Assembly: GCA_015066245.1 (NCBI GenBank)
Contig: SVOS01000001.1
Span: 1 to 64,000 of the forward strand
Direction of reading: 5' to 3'
Length of the DNA: 64,000 nucleotides
Origin: Oscillospiraceae bacterium
GTDB lineage: Bacteria; Bacillota; Clostridia; Oscillospirales; Acutalibacteraceae
Shown here piece by piece: positions 36,005 through 43,679 of the stretch (position 1 is its first letter; every line of letters starts with the position of its first letter). The position numbers and the translations under genes were made by a program. The notes beneath the pieces were generated by a model, which did not search any database, was not told where the DNA came from, and saw only the letters and a list, made by a program, of their open reading frames with translations.

Positions 36005-36613
36005 TTATTTTTTGCCGATAACCGTACAGACGTAATCCTCTGTTACTTCGCAGAAAATCTCATATCCGCAAGCCGAATTTTCAATAAAAGGCATGGTATT
36101 CACCTTATGAAGCATGGAGAGCCCCTCGCCCGTAAGCTTGAGGTACGCTTCCTTTGCGGTCCAGACTCTCAGGAATTTTGTCCGTTGCTCCTTGCCTCGC
36201 TTGTGAGAGAATTCTCCTACATAAGCCTTTTCATCATCACAAAGAGCTCTGTCTATAAGAGCCTTGCTGATGCTCTCGCGGGTTTCGATATCTATGCCGA
36301 TATCGCTGTCAGCTACCGCCACCGCCACAAAGTTGCCGCTGTGGCTGATGCTTACGCTAAATTTCTTTCCGTTTACTAATGCCAACGGCTTGCCTGAGGG
36401 CAGATTATCCACCTTTACATTCTCCGTCTTTTCGCCCGAAAGCTCTGCTATAAGCTTTTTAAGCCTGCTCTCGGCAGATGCCATACGGAGCTTATCATCA
36501 GAATTTTTATATCTTTCAAGGCGATTTTTACGGCTTTCGCTCATACTTTCACAAGTGAAAATATATTCTTTTTCCGTAAAATCTCTTATGTCAAAAATCT
36601 CAAACTTCATCAT
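36005..36613 (-). CDS. 4'-phosphopantetheinyl transferase (Sfp type)
   Basis: It transfers phosphopantetheine from CoA to a serine of carrier proteins. 202 residues. The metal/CoA motif GIDIETRES and the second motif WTAKEAYLKLTGEGL are clear, as are LPSGKPLAL and the SISHSGNFVAVAV strand with the invariant SHSG. Sfp-type enzymes serve secondary-metabolism or specialised carrier proteins, whereas fatty acid ACP normally uses AcpS. Two carrier domains lie 1.5-5 kb away (39541-39726 and 41129-41383), making them the likely substrates. The start is ATG 36613 or 36610. It is 1 bp after the glycosyltransferase stop, so co-translated. Confidence 0.92.
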   Translation of the reverse strand: MMKFEIFDIRDFTEKEYIFTCESMSESRKNRLERYKNSDDKLRMASAESRLKKLIAELSGEKTENVKVDNLPSGKPLALVNGKKFSVSISHSGNFVAVAVADSDIGIDIETRESISKALIDRALCDDEKAYVGEFSHKRGKEQRTKFLRVWTAKEAYLKLTGEGLSMLHKVNTMPFIENSACGYEIFCEVTEDYVCTVIGKK

Positions 36614-36614
36614 A

Positions 36615-37619
36615 TCAGGTTGTAAGCTTTCGGGTAAAATACTCGCCCACCATAACCAGGAACACCGAAATCACGTAGCAAATCGTCAGCGGCAAAAACC
36701 AAAGCATCGTATGTATGGCAAGAATCACAAGAACATACAGAATCCAGCGTAAAATTGCCGAAAACACAAGTCTTTTGTCGCCTTTGAAGTTAAACCTTCT
36801 GTACCAGACAAAGCGGTTAAGTATCCAGCTTGTGAGGATACAGAGTGTACCCAGTGCATAGACTCTTATGGGCCACATGTGCCAGCCGCAAAGAATATCA
36901 ATAACCAGAATCATCACAAGGCTTATGAAAAATGCAATGAGACTTCCTCCGGCAGAGGCAAACATGTTTTTGTGAATCCTCAGGGTATCTCTGATGGGAT
37001 TGAAGTGGGACGAGCGGTTGTCGTCGATATATATTGTCTTTATGGGAACAGTAAAAATCTTTATTTTCTGCTTGACCGCACAAGTAAGCACATTCATCTC
37101 GTACTCGTATCTGTCGCCCTTGACCTTGAGCATCCAGGGAATATGACACACCCCAAAGCCTCTCAGCCCCGACTGATTGTCCGAGAGATAATGACTGCAG
37201 GACACCGAAAAAACAAACCTTGACATACTGTTGCCTACCCTTGACCTTAAGGGGGTTTTGCCCTTAAAATCGCGGCTGCCCAGCACAAAGTCCTCGCCCA
37301 AACGCATTTTGTCGCGGATGTTGCATATATCCTCGGTTGAGTGCTGGCCGTCAGCATCCGCAGTGATAAACCTCACAGCCTCGGGAAAATGCTCACTTAT
37401 ACGCTCCATGCCGTATCTGAGGGCATAGCCCTTGCCACGGTTTTTCTCATAATCAAGGACAACGGCGTACTTCTTTGCTTCCTCAAAAAGCTCGGCAAAT
37501 TCCGCTATACTGCCGTCATTGACAACAATAACCCCGAAGCCCTCTGCTTTAAGCTCTCTCAGGGTTTTAATCATCAAAATATTAGGATTGTAAGCCGGAA
37601 GCAACACCACCGTGTCCAT
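36615..37619 (-). CDS. GT2 glycosyltransferase fused to GtrA-like membrane domain
   Basis: 334 residues from ATG 37619 (MDTVVLLPAYNP), chosen for AAGGAGAG upstream. The N-terminal half is a GT-A family 2 glycosyltransferase (LLPAYNPNILMIKTL, VIVVNDGSIAEF, ADADGQHSTEDI, LGSRDFKGKTPLRSR), like DPM synthase or polyprenyl-phosphate sugar synthases. The C-terminal half has four hydrophobic helices (about 215-330) resembling GtrA, a family thought to help move polyprenyl-linked sugars. The two are usually encoded separately, although fusions exist. The promoter is at 37647-37675. It shares the transcript with the PPTase gene. Confidence 0.88.
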   Translation of the reverse strand: MDTVVLLPAYNPNILMIKTLRELKAEGFGVIVVNDGSIAEFAELFEEAKKYAVVLDYEKNRGKGYALRYGMERISEHFPEAVRFITADADGQHSTEDICNIRDKMRLGEDFVLGSRDFKGKTPLRSRVGNSMSRFVFSVSCSHYLSDNQSGLRGFGVCHIPWMLKVKGDRYEYEMNVLTCAVKQKIKIFTVPIKTIYIDDNRSSHFNPIRDTLRIHKNMFASAGGSLIAFFISLVMILVIDILCGWHMWPIRVYALGTLCILTSWILNRFVWYRRFNFKGDKRLVFSAILRWILYVLVILAIHTMLWFLPLTICYVISVFLVMVGEYFTRKLTT

Positions 37620-37646
37620 AATATCTCTCCTTACATTAATGATGTT

Positions 37647-37675
37647 ATTATACACAAAACCCCGAAAATTTGCAA
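37647..37675 (-). promoter_or_regulatory. Promoter of the GT2-PPTase operon
   Basis: Minus-strand TTGCAA (37675-37670) and perfect TATAAT (37652-37647), 17-bp spacer, 28 bp before the ATG at 37619. Confidence 0.85.
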
Positions 37676-37688
37676 TATATAAAGATTA

Positions 37689-37727
37689 TTTACAAAATAA
37701 GAGTCTCAATTACTTTTATTTTGTAAA
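37689..37727. promoter_or_regulatory. Candidate operator: perfect 12-bp inverted repeat between divergent promoters
   Basis: TTTACAAAATAA (37689-37700) and its exact reverse complement TTATTTTGTAAA (37716-37727) flank 15 bp. The element lies midway between the -35 boxes of the two divergent promoters (37675 and 37738), where a dimeric regulator could act on both. No regulator gene of the island is identified. It could instead be a structured leader, but neither transcript would include it. Confidence 0.6.
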
Positions 37728-37737
37728 AGCTCTCAAA

Positions 37738-37766
37738 TTGACTGTAGCCCTTTATTGTGGTATTAT
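37738..37766 (+). promoter_or_regulatory. Promoter of the acyl-activation operon
   Basis: TTGACT (37738-37743) and TATTAT (37761-37766), 17-bp spacer, 34 bp before the GTG start at 37801. Confidence 0.8.
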
Positions 37767-37800
37767 ATTTTGTAGATTATTTTTATGATGGGGTGTTTTT

Positions 37801-39726
37801 GTGTATCTGGATAAATACCTTAAACAACTGTCGGATTTAGAAAAAACCCCGAATACCCTCGGGGACATATACACCATTATGAAATCCCGCTTCAGTGGTG
37901 AGGTTTTCGGTGTTGAGTTTTTCTCCGGCATGGAAACCAAAACTACATATTCCGAGTTTTTTGCTCTTACCGAAAGTGTTGCAGGCGGTATCGCAAAGCG
38001 TTTTGAGGGCAAAGAGGACAGTGTCATCGCCATAAGAATGGATAACTCTGTGTTGTGGTGTGCCTGCTTTTTCGGTGTGCTTATGGCAGGATTCAAGCCC
38101 CTTCTTGTCAACACCAGACTTGACGAGGAAAGCATAGCTTCTGCTGTTGCCAGAAGCAAAGCCATTGCAGTTATATCGGATAAAGATACTGCTATTAACG
38201 GCTATGTTCTTGCATCAGAGCTTAAGCATGAGGGCATCAAAAATCCAAAATGGGCAAATGAGATTATCCTCATGACCTCAGGCACCACAGGTGACGCCAA
38301 GCTGGTAATTTACGGCGGCAAGGCAATCTGTGCACAGGTGCTTACTACCCGCGGCATCTTAAAGCAGTCAAAGTCAATTACCCATAACCGCAAGCTTCAG
38401 ATTAAGCTTCTGGCACTTCTGCCTTTCTATCATATTTTCGGCTTAAGTGCAGTTTTTCTGTGGTTTACATTTTTCGGCAGAACATTGGTATTCCCTACTG
38501 CTCTTGATGCAGATGCTATCCGCTTTGCCTGCAAACGCGGTGAGGTTACTCACTTCTTTGCTATTCCTGCGGTGTGGAGCATGGCTGTTAAGGGACTTCT
38601 TGCCGAGGCAAAAAAGCAAGGCAAGGAAGAAAAGCTCAGAAAAGGTGTTAAAATCTCCAACAAGCTTCAGAACATTTCCCCAAAGTTCGGTCTTTTTGTG
38701 GCAAAGAAACTGCTCTTTAAAGACGTCAGAGATAAAATTTTCGGCACAAGTGTAAGCTTTTGCATCAGCGGCGGCGGCTTCCTCACAGATGAGGCAGTTG
38801 AGATTTTAAACGGTATCGGCTACTCTATGCATGTTGGCTACGGCATGACCGAAACAGGCATTACCGCAGTTGAGCTTTCTGACAAGCCCAAGGTGCGAAA
38901 CCTCAACACAGTAGGTCTTCCTCTGGACGGCATTGAATATAAAATCACCGACGATGGTGTGCTTTGTGTCAAAGGCGACCTTCTGCATAAGGCTATTATC
39001 ACCGAAGACGGTATCAAAGAAAGAGACCCCGAAGAATTTTTCGTTACTGAGGATAGCTGCAAGGTTCTTAATTGCGGACGTTGGAGCCTTCAGGGCAGAC
39101 AGGACGACATCATCATCGGTGAAAACGGCGAAAATTTAAGTCCCGATATGATTGCTCTAAAAATCACTCCCCCGGTGTGCCGAGGTTTCTGCGTTACAGG
39201 TCTTAAAAACAAAAATGGCGGCAAAGAGCCTGTTGTTATCATAAGCCTTGCTGAAAATGCAGGTGATTTCGAAAAGACCACGGCGGCAAATTTTGTTTAC
39301 AAGCAGATTGACACCCTGCCTCTTACTCTCAGACCCCGCAGGGTTTATGTTACAGATTCCGAGCTTCCTCAGAATTTAGGCAAAGTAAAGCGAAATCTCC
39401 TCTCAAAGCTTATTGAAAGCGGCGATGTTAAGCTTGAGCTTATTAATCCTGCCACCGATGAGGACGTCAGCCGTATGTATGACGAAAGTTACATCAATAT
39501 GATAAGAAGAATCAAGGCTTTGTTTGCTGATGCTTTAAGCACTGATTCTTCAATAATCGAGGATAATTCCAACTTCATCTACGATTTAGGCGGCAGCAGT
39601 ATGGCATACTACAATCTTTTCTCCCTTATTTCAAAGGAGTTTTCCGTAGAGCTGGAGATGAGCGCCGAAAATCCCCTCTTTACTCCCGCGGATTTTGCCA
39701 AAGCTGTACTTATGTATAACGCCTGA
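37801..39726 (+). CDS. AMP-dependent acyl-acid ligase fused to a C-terminal carrier domain
   Basis: 641 residues from GTG 37801 (GGGGTG upstream). The adenylation domain of the ANL superfamily carries the P-loop-like LMTSGTTGDAKLVIYGG (about 157-173), PFYHIFGLSAVF, CISGGGFL and the A5-type YGMTETG. The later NLNTVGLPLDG and WSLQGRQDDIIIGENGENLSP match the hinge region. The C-terminal 75 residues form a carrier domain with LGGSSMAYYN, predicted phosphopantetheine site Ser600. It should activate a carboxylic acid, probably fatty or hydroxy-acyl, with ATP and load it onto its own carrier. Which acid cannot be read from the sequence. First gene of a five-gene overlapping operon. Confidence 0.88.
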   Translation: MYLDKYLKQLSDLEKTPNTLGDIYTIMKSRFSGEVFGVEFFSGMETKTTYSEFFALTESVAGGIAKRFEGKEDSVIAIRMDNSVLWCACFFGVLMAGFKPLLVNTRLDEESIASAVARSKAIAVISDKDTAINGYVLASELKHEGIKNPKWANEIILMTSGTTGDAKLVIYGGKAICAQVLTTRGILKQSKSITHNRKLQIKLLALLPFYHIFGLSAVFLWFTFFGRTLVFPTALDADAIRFACKRGEVTHFFAIPAVWSMAVKGLLAEAKKQGKEEKLRKGVKISNKLQNISPKFGLFVAKKLLFKDVRDKIFGTSVSFCISGGGFLTDEAVEILNGIGYSMHVGYGMTETGITAVELSDKPKVRNLNTVGLPLDGIEYKITDDGVLCVKGDLLHKAIITEDGIKERDPEEFFVTEDSCKVLNCGRWSLQGRQDDIIIGENGENLSPDMIALKITPPVCRGFCVTGLKNKNGGKEPVVIISLAENAGDFEKTTAANFVYKQIDTLPLTLRPRRVYVTDSELPQNLGKVKRNLLSKLIESGDVKLELINPATDEDVSRMYDESYINMIRRIKALFADALSTDSSIIEDNSNFIYDLGGSSMAYYNLFSLISKEFSVELEMSAENPLFTPADFAKAVLMYNA

Positions 39727-39736
39727 GGTTTTTAAT

Positions 39737-40378
39737 ATGAAACATATTTTCAGAATTTTTGTAAAGTTTATGACGCTGTGGTCCATCGGTCTGGGATACC
39801 GCGTGCGTGTACGCCACGAAAGCAAAGAAAAACGCAAATCCACCTTTGCTTTCAAGGGACCTGCAGTAATAATAAGCAACCACAATCATTTTGTGGACTT
39901 TATTGTGCTTTTCTATGTTTTCGCCTTCAGATACATCCGTTGTATCGTGGGCAAAACCCTGTACGAAAGCAGTAAATTTATAAAATTCCTTCTTTCTGCA
40001 TTAGGCTGTATCAAGGTAGACCGTTTCTCCTTTGATATGGAGTTTTTCTTTGAGTCTATGGATGTACTGAAGAAAAACGGTGTTATCCTGATTTTTCCCG
40101 AAGGCAAGTTTTCAACCGACGGCAAAATCGACAAGTTCAAAAACACCGCCGCACTTCTGGCACTTCAGGCAGGAGTACCCATTATCCCTGTTTATCACAC
40201 CGCAAACTACGGTTTTTTTAAGCGTACTGATGTTATGGTGGGCGACAGAATTTATCTCAAGGACTTCTGCCAGAGCAAAACTCCCAGCGAAAAAGAGCTT
40301 ACTGAGCTTACTGAAATGCTCAGAGACAAGATGATTGAGCTCAAAGACCTTTCCGAGAAAGGCGGCGGAGTTAAATGA
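39737..40378 (+). CDS. PlsC-type acyltransferase 1
   Basis: 213 residues from ATG 39737 (MKHIFRIFVKF), 10 bp after the ligase stop. The glycerophosphate acyltransferase motif HX4D is HNHFVD, with the second motif VDRFSFDMEFF and the FPEGKFS motif (usual FPEGTRS), then GVPIIPVYHT. An N-terminal hydrophobic segment may touch the membrane. Family members move an acyl group from acyl-CoA or acyl-ACP to a lysophospholipid or other alcohol. Here the neighbouring carrier proteins suggest an acyl-ACP donor. The stop overlaps the next gene by 4 bases. Confidence 0.88.
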   Translation: MKHIFRIFVKFMTLWSIGLGYRVRVRHESKEKRKSTFAFKGPAVIISNHNHFVDFIVLFYVFAFRYIRCIVGKTLYESSKFIKFLLSALGCIKVDRFSFDMEFFFESMDVLKKNGVILIFPEGKFSTDGKIDKFKNTAALLALQAGVPIIPVYHTANYGFFKRTDVMVGDRIYLKDFCQSKTPSEKELTELTEMLRDKMIELKDLSEKGGGVK

Positions 40379-41139
40379 GCAATGTAAAAATGCCCAAGGA
40401 CACCGCTTTAAGCCGAGGACTTTTTCGATTTGCTATTGGCGTAGCAACAATTTTCAACGCCCTTATCGGCAGACCGAAGGTTTACTTTGAAAGTGAAAAG
40501 GCAGAGTTTAAGAACATTCCGTCAAACGTGCTTATTATCTCAAACCACACCTACTGGCTTGACCCGCCTAATCTCTCTATCCTTTTCAGAAAAAAGCTTT
40601 GCAACTCCGTTGCGGCCAATGAGGTTTTTGAGGGTGGCAGATATTACCTTATGGCAGGTCTCAGATGCATTCCTCTTGACAGAAACGCCATGGACCTTGC
40701 CTGCATCAAGGAGTGTGTGGCAAGGCTGAAAAAAGACCAGCGTGTGATTATTTTTCCCGAAGGTCAGCTTAACCTTACTGACGAAATTCTTGATTTCAAA
40801 CCCGGTGTTGCACTTATATCCATGCAGGCAAAATGCGGCGTTGTGCCGGTATATACCTCGGGTGTGTACCGCCCCTTCGGCGGACTTAAGCTTATTGTGG
40901 GCAACCCCATCAGCTTCGAGGAGCTTTTCCCGGGTGCTATGGGAGCAAAGGCGGTTGAAAACGCCACCGCTCTTATGCAGGAGCGTATGCAGAAGCTCTC
41001 GGACAATCTTAACAGCAAGCTTTCTGAAAAAGACAAAAAAATCCAGCACAAAGTTCGTCAGAAATTTGCCGAAAAACGAATTAAAATCGAAGAACAAAAA
41101 CAAACCAAACTCTCTGAAGGTGACAATAATGATAATTGA
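40375..41139 (+). CDS. PlsC-type acyltransferase 2
   Basis: 254 residues, a distinct paralogue of the preceding acyltransferase. HX4D motif HTYWLD in ISNHTYWLDPPNL, CIPLDRNAMDLACI, FPEGQLNLTDEILDFKPG and VVPVYTSGVYRPFGG are present. The C-terminal 50 residues are a Lys/Glu-rich coiled stretch (EKDKKIQHKVRQKFAEKRIK) not normal for PlsC. Two different acyltransferases in tandem suggest two successive acylations or two acceptors. Starts in ATGA overlap with gene 1, and its end overlaps the carrier protein gene by 11 bases. Confidence 0.88.
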   Translation: MSNVKMPKDTALSRGLFRFAIGVATIFNALIGRPKVYFESEKAEFKNIPSNVLIISNHTYWLDPPNLSILFRKKLCNSVAANEVFEGGRYYLMAGLRCIPLDRNAMDLACIKECVARLKKDQRVIIFPEGQLNLTDEILDFKPGVALISMQAKCGVVPVYTSGVYRPFGGLKLIVGNPISFEELFPGAMGAKAVENATALMQERMQKLSDNLNSKLSEKDKKIQHKVRQKFAEKRIKIEEQKQTKLSEGDNNDN

Positions 41140-41383
41140 AAAACTCAGAAAAATCACAAAAGCAATTATGGCTGACACCAATAGCGATGTAGATTTTGAC
41201 AAAATCAGTGCCGAGCACAAGCTGGCTGAGGATGTGGGACTGACCTCTATCTCAATGCTTATGCTGGTTATCAGTATCGAAGAAGAATTCTCAATCGAGC
41301 TTCCTATCAAAGAGGCTTCTCAGTGCGTAACTGTAGGCGACATTATTAAGGTTATCGAGGGTTGTCTTGATGCTAAAAAATAA
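41129..41383 (+). CDS. Stand-alone acyl carrier protein
   Basis: 84 residues from ATG 41129 (MIIEKLRKIT), overlapping the end of the upstream acyltransferase gene by 11 bases. It has the four-helix ACP pattern with the phosphopantetheine Ser predicted at position 40 in DVGLTSISM (usual DSLD or GxxS), and a second helix MLMLVISIEEEFSIELP typical of ACPs. It differs from housekeeping AcpP, whose motif is DSLDTVEL. Probably the donor or shuttle for the acyl group activated by the ligase, modified by the Sfp-type transferase at 36005. Confidence 0.9.
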   Translation: MIIEKLRKITKAIMADTNSDVDFDKISAEHKLAEDVGLTSISMLMLVISIEEEFSIELPIKEASQCVTVGDIIKVIEGCLDAKK

Positions 41384-41777
41384 AGGCATAGAAAACCTGC
41401 CCGAAAAATGGGACTATGTGAGTTTTTCAAAGGGCGCTCAGCTGAGAGTCAAGCGAAATCTATATTATCATCACGGAATTTTTGTGGGCGATGGGGTTGT
41501 TCATTTTGGTGAGGGTAATCCCGAAAAAAACATAAACTCCCCCGAAGAAAACCGTATCATGCTTACTTCTCTTGAGGATTTTCTCAAGGGCGGTGTGCCT
41601 GAGGTAAGGGTATACAGCCGTAAGGAAAAGAAGTTTTTGCTTGAGGCGGATGAAATTGCAGAGCGAGCAAAGTCCCGACTGGGCGAAGGCGGCTACAACC
41701 TCTACACCAATAACTGCGAGCATTTTTCTAACTACTGCGCCTTTGGCGTGGCATATTGCAAATCTACAGATAAATAA
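41370..41777 (+). CDS. LRAT-domain (NCEHF) acyltransferase-like protein
   Basis: 135 residues from ATG 41370, with GAGGG 8 bases upstream; it overlaps the carrier gene by 14 bases. The sequence has the LRAT fold signature: the first His in LYYHHGIFVGDG (His34/35), the second in GVVHFGEG (His45) and the hallmark NCEHF with Cys116. LRAT/PLAAT enzymes are NlpC/P60-like thiol acyltransferases that move fatty acyl chains among phospholipids or onto amines and retinol. Bacterial members are poorly studied. No membrane segment is seen. A terminator at 41783-41815 closes the operon. Its role in a carrier-dependent acyl pathway is inferred. Confidence 0.85.
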   Translation: MLKNKGIENLPEKWDYVSFSKGAQLRVKRNLYYHHGIFVGDGVVHFGEGNPEKNINSPEENRIMLTSLEDFLKGGVPEVRVYSRKEKKFLLEADEIAERAKSRLGEGGYNLYTNNCEHFSNYCAFGVAYCKSTDK

Positions 41778-41782
41778 TCTTA

Positions 41783-41815
41783 CGGCACTTTCTTTATGGG
41801 ATTGTGCCGTTTTTC
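41783..41815 (+). terminator. Terminator after the acyl operon
   Basis: The stem ACGGCAC (41783-41789) / GTGCCGT (41805-41811) is followed by TTTT. It lies just upstream of the FliB-like gene. Confidence 0.75.
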
Positions 41816-41831
41816 TAAGTGTGGTGAGCAA

Positions 41832-42782
41832 ATGAACTTGGTTTATCCCGATTATTACAATGATTTTCGATGTATTGCAGACAAGTGCAGACACAGCTGC
41901 TGCATCGGCTGGGAAATCGACATAGATAGCGAAAGCCTCAGCTTTTACAAAACCGTAGAAGGCGACTTTGGCAAAAGGCTCAGAGACAACATCTCCCTTG
42001 AAGACACTCCTCACTTTATTCTGGATAATAACGAGCGTTGTCCCTTCTTAAACTCAAATAACCTCTGCGATATTTACACAAACTTAGGCGATGATAAACT
42101 TTGCTCTATCTGCAGGGAGCATCCCAGGTTTTACAACGAGTTTGACACCCACACCGAAGCAGGACTGGGGCTTTGCTGCGAAGAAGCCGCTCGGCTTATA
42201 ATAACCAAAAAAGACCCCGTAAAGCTAATTAACCTGCCGGATATATCAGGAGATTTTGTTCTAATCACAAGAGAAGAAATCCTGAAAATTTTCCAAAACC
42301 GCAACCTTTCCTTAAACGAAAGAATAGCCTGTGCATGCGAATACTCTCAAAGCCATTTGCAATATCATATAGAGTCCGCAGTAAATCTCCCCATATCTGA
42401 AATCGCAGAGCTTTTCAAAGGTCTTGAGCGGCTTGACGAAAGCTGGACATACTATCTTGAGCTTTTAGAAGGTGTCGAAAGCAACCACGAATTTTCGGGC
42501 TTTGATGCGGATTCGGAGTTTGAGAATTTCATCGCCTATCTGATTATCCGCCATCTGCCCAAGGCTGAGTTTGTGGAGGATGCGGCGGCTCTGACGGCTT
42601 TTGTCATAATCTCTCAACGTCTTATACGCATGATTTTTTCGGCAGTTATCAATGAAAAAGGCGACATAAGCCTTGCAGAGAGACTTGAGGTTATGAGGCT
42701 TTTCTCATCAGAAATTGAATATTCAGACGAAAATCTTGAGGAAATATTCGCCTTTTTCCTAAGCAGAATTTCCGAAAGTTAA
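41832..42782 (+). CDS. FliB family lysine-N-methylase-like protein with cysteine clusters
   Basis: 316 residues from ATG 41832 (MNLVYPDYYNDF), with GGTGAG 5 bases before. The N-terminal 130 residues carry cysteine clusters (FRCIADKCRHSCCIGWEIDI, RCPFLNSNNLCDIYTNLG, LCSICREHPRFY, GLCCEEAARL) that match the flagellin lysine-N-methylase FliB family and its YkgJ-type metal-binding module. The C-terminal part is helical and poorly conserved. Many non-motile Clostridia have such genes, so the substrate need not be flagellin. No flagellar genes are in the window. It is followed by mscS after 31 bp. Confidence 0.8.
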   Translation: MNLVYPDYYNDFRCIADKCRHSCCIGWEIDIDSESLSFYKTVEGDFGKRLRDNISLEDTPHFILDNNERCPFLNSNNLCDIYTNLGDDKLCSICREHPRFYNEFDTHTEAGLGLCCEEAARLIITKKDPVKLINLPDISGDFVLITREEILKIFQNRNLSLNERIACACEYSQSHLQYHIESAVNLPISEIAELFKGLERLDESWTYYLELLEGVESNHEFSGFDADSEFENFIAYLIIRHLPKAEFVEDAAALTAFVIISQRLIRMIFSAVINEKGDISLAERLEVMRLFSSEIEYSDENLEEIFAFFLSRISES

Positions 42783-42813
42783 GTATATACAAATATAAAA
42801 AGGAGATGTTTTT

Positions 42814-43623
42814 ATGGATTGGAACGTAATTTTAAACTATCTGATGGAGTTTGCTACATCCTGGGGTATCAAGCTTTTAGCCGCAATTGTTGTTTTTGTG
42901 GTTGGTGCAAAGCTTATCGGCTCACTGACAAAGTGGATAAGAAAATCCCCTAAGCTTGACAAACTTGACTCGAGCCTTCGCTCATTTTTGGGTAGCTTCT
43001 CAAAAATCGCCCTCTATATCGTGCTTGTAATTACTGTAGCAATGATTCTGGGTATTCCTGCCACATCCTTTATCACAATTCTGGCATCCTGCGGTGTTGC
43101 AGTAGGTCTTGCACTTCAGGGCTCTCTGTCAAACTTTGCAGGCGGTATTATGATTCTGCTTTTCAAGCCCTTTAAGGTTGGCGATTTTATTGAGGCAAGC
43201 GGCGAATCAGGCTCAGTTGCCGAGATTTCTGTGGTTTACACCGTTATCCTCACCACCGACAACAAGCGAATCACAATTCCCAACGGCACATTGACAAATT
43301 CTGTTATCAAGAACTACTCTGCCGAAAACTTAAGACGTGTGGATATGACATTCTCCACCGCTTACGATGCAGACATCGAAAAGGTCAAGAAAATCCTCAC
43401 AGAAGCTGCCACAAGCCACCCCAAAGCTCTCAAGGACCCCGAGCCCACCATCAAGCTTTCTGCTCATGGCGACAGCGCTCTCACCTACATTGTGCGTATC
43501 TGGTGCAAAAACGAGGACTACTGGGATGTAAACTTTGACACTATAGAGAAGGTCAAAAATGCCTTTGACGAAAACGGCATCGAAATCCCCTATCCCCAGA
43601 TGGATGTTCACGTTAAAAAATAA
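42814..43623 (+). CDS. mscS: Small-conductance mechanosensitive channel MscS
   Basis: 269 residues with three N-terminal membrane helices; the pore helix reads ILASCGVAVGLALQGSLSNFAGGIMIL, with the Gly/Ala pattern of MscS TM3. The beta domain motif FKVGDFIEASGESGSVAEISVVYT follows, then the alpha/beta cytoplasmic domain (RIWCKNEDYWDVNFD, FDENGIEIPYPQ). It releases solutes on hypo-osmotic shock as a heptamer. AAGGAG lies upstream of the ATG, and a terminator follows. Confidence 0.93.
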   Translation: MDWNVILNYLMEFATSWGIKLLAAIVVFVVGAKLIGSLTKWIRKSPKLDKLDSSLRSFLGSFSKIALYIVLVITVAMILGIPATSFITILASCGVAVGLALQGSLSNFAGGIMILLFKPFKVGDFIEASGESGSVAEISVVYTVILTTDNKRITIPNGTLTNSVIKNYSAENLRRVDMTFSTAYDADIEKVKKILTEAATSHPKALKDPEPTIKLSAHGDSALTYIVRIWCKNEDYWDVNFDTIEKVKNAFDENGIEIPYPQMDVHVKK

Positions 43624-43633
43624 AGCTATATAA

Positions 43634-43668
43634 AAAGGCTTCTCACCAAAAAGTGAGAAGCCTTTAGT
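43634..43668. terminator. Terminator between mscS and the convergent dockerin gene
   Basis: The 13-bp stem AAAGGCTTCTCAC (43634-43646) / GTGAGAAGCCTTT (43653-43665) followed by AGTTTTG. Confidence 0.85.
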
Positions 43669-43679
43669 TTTGCTTTCGG

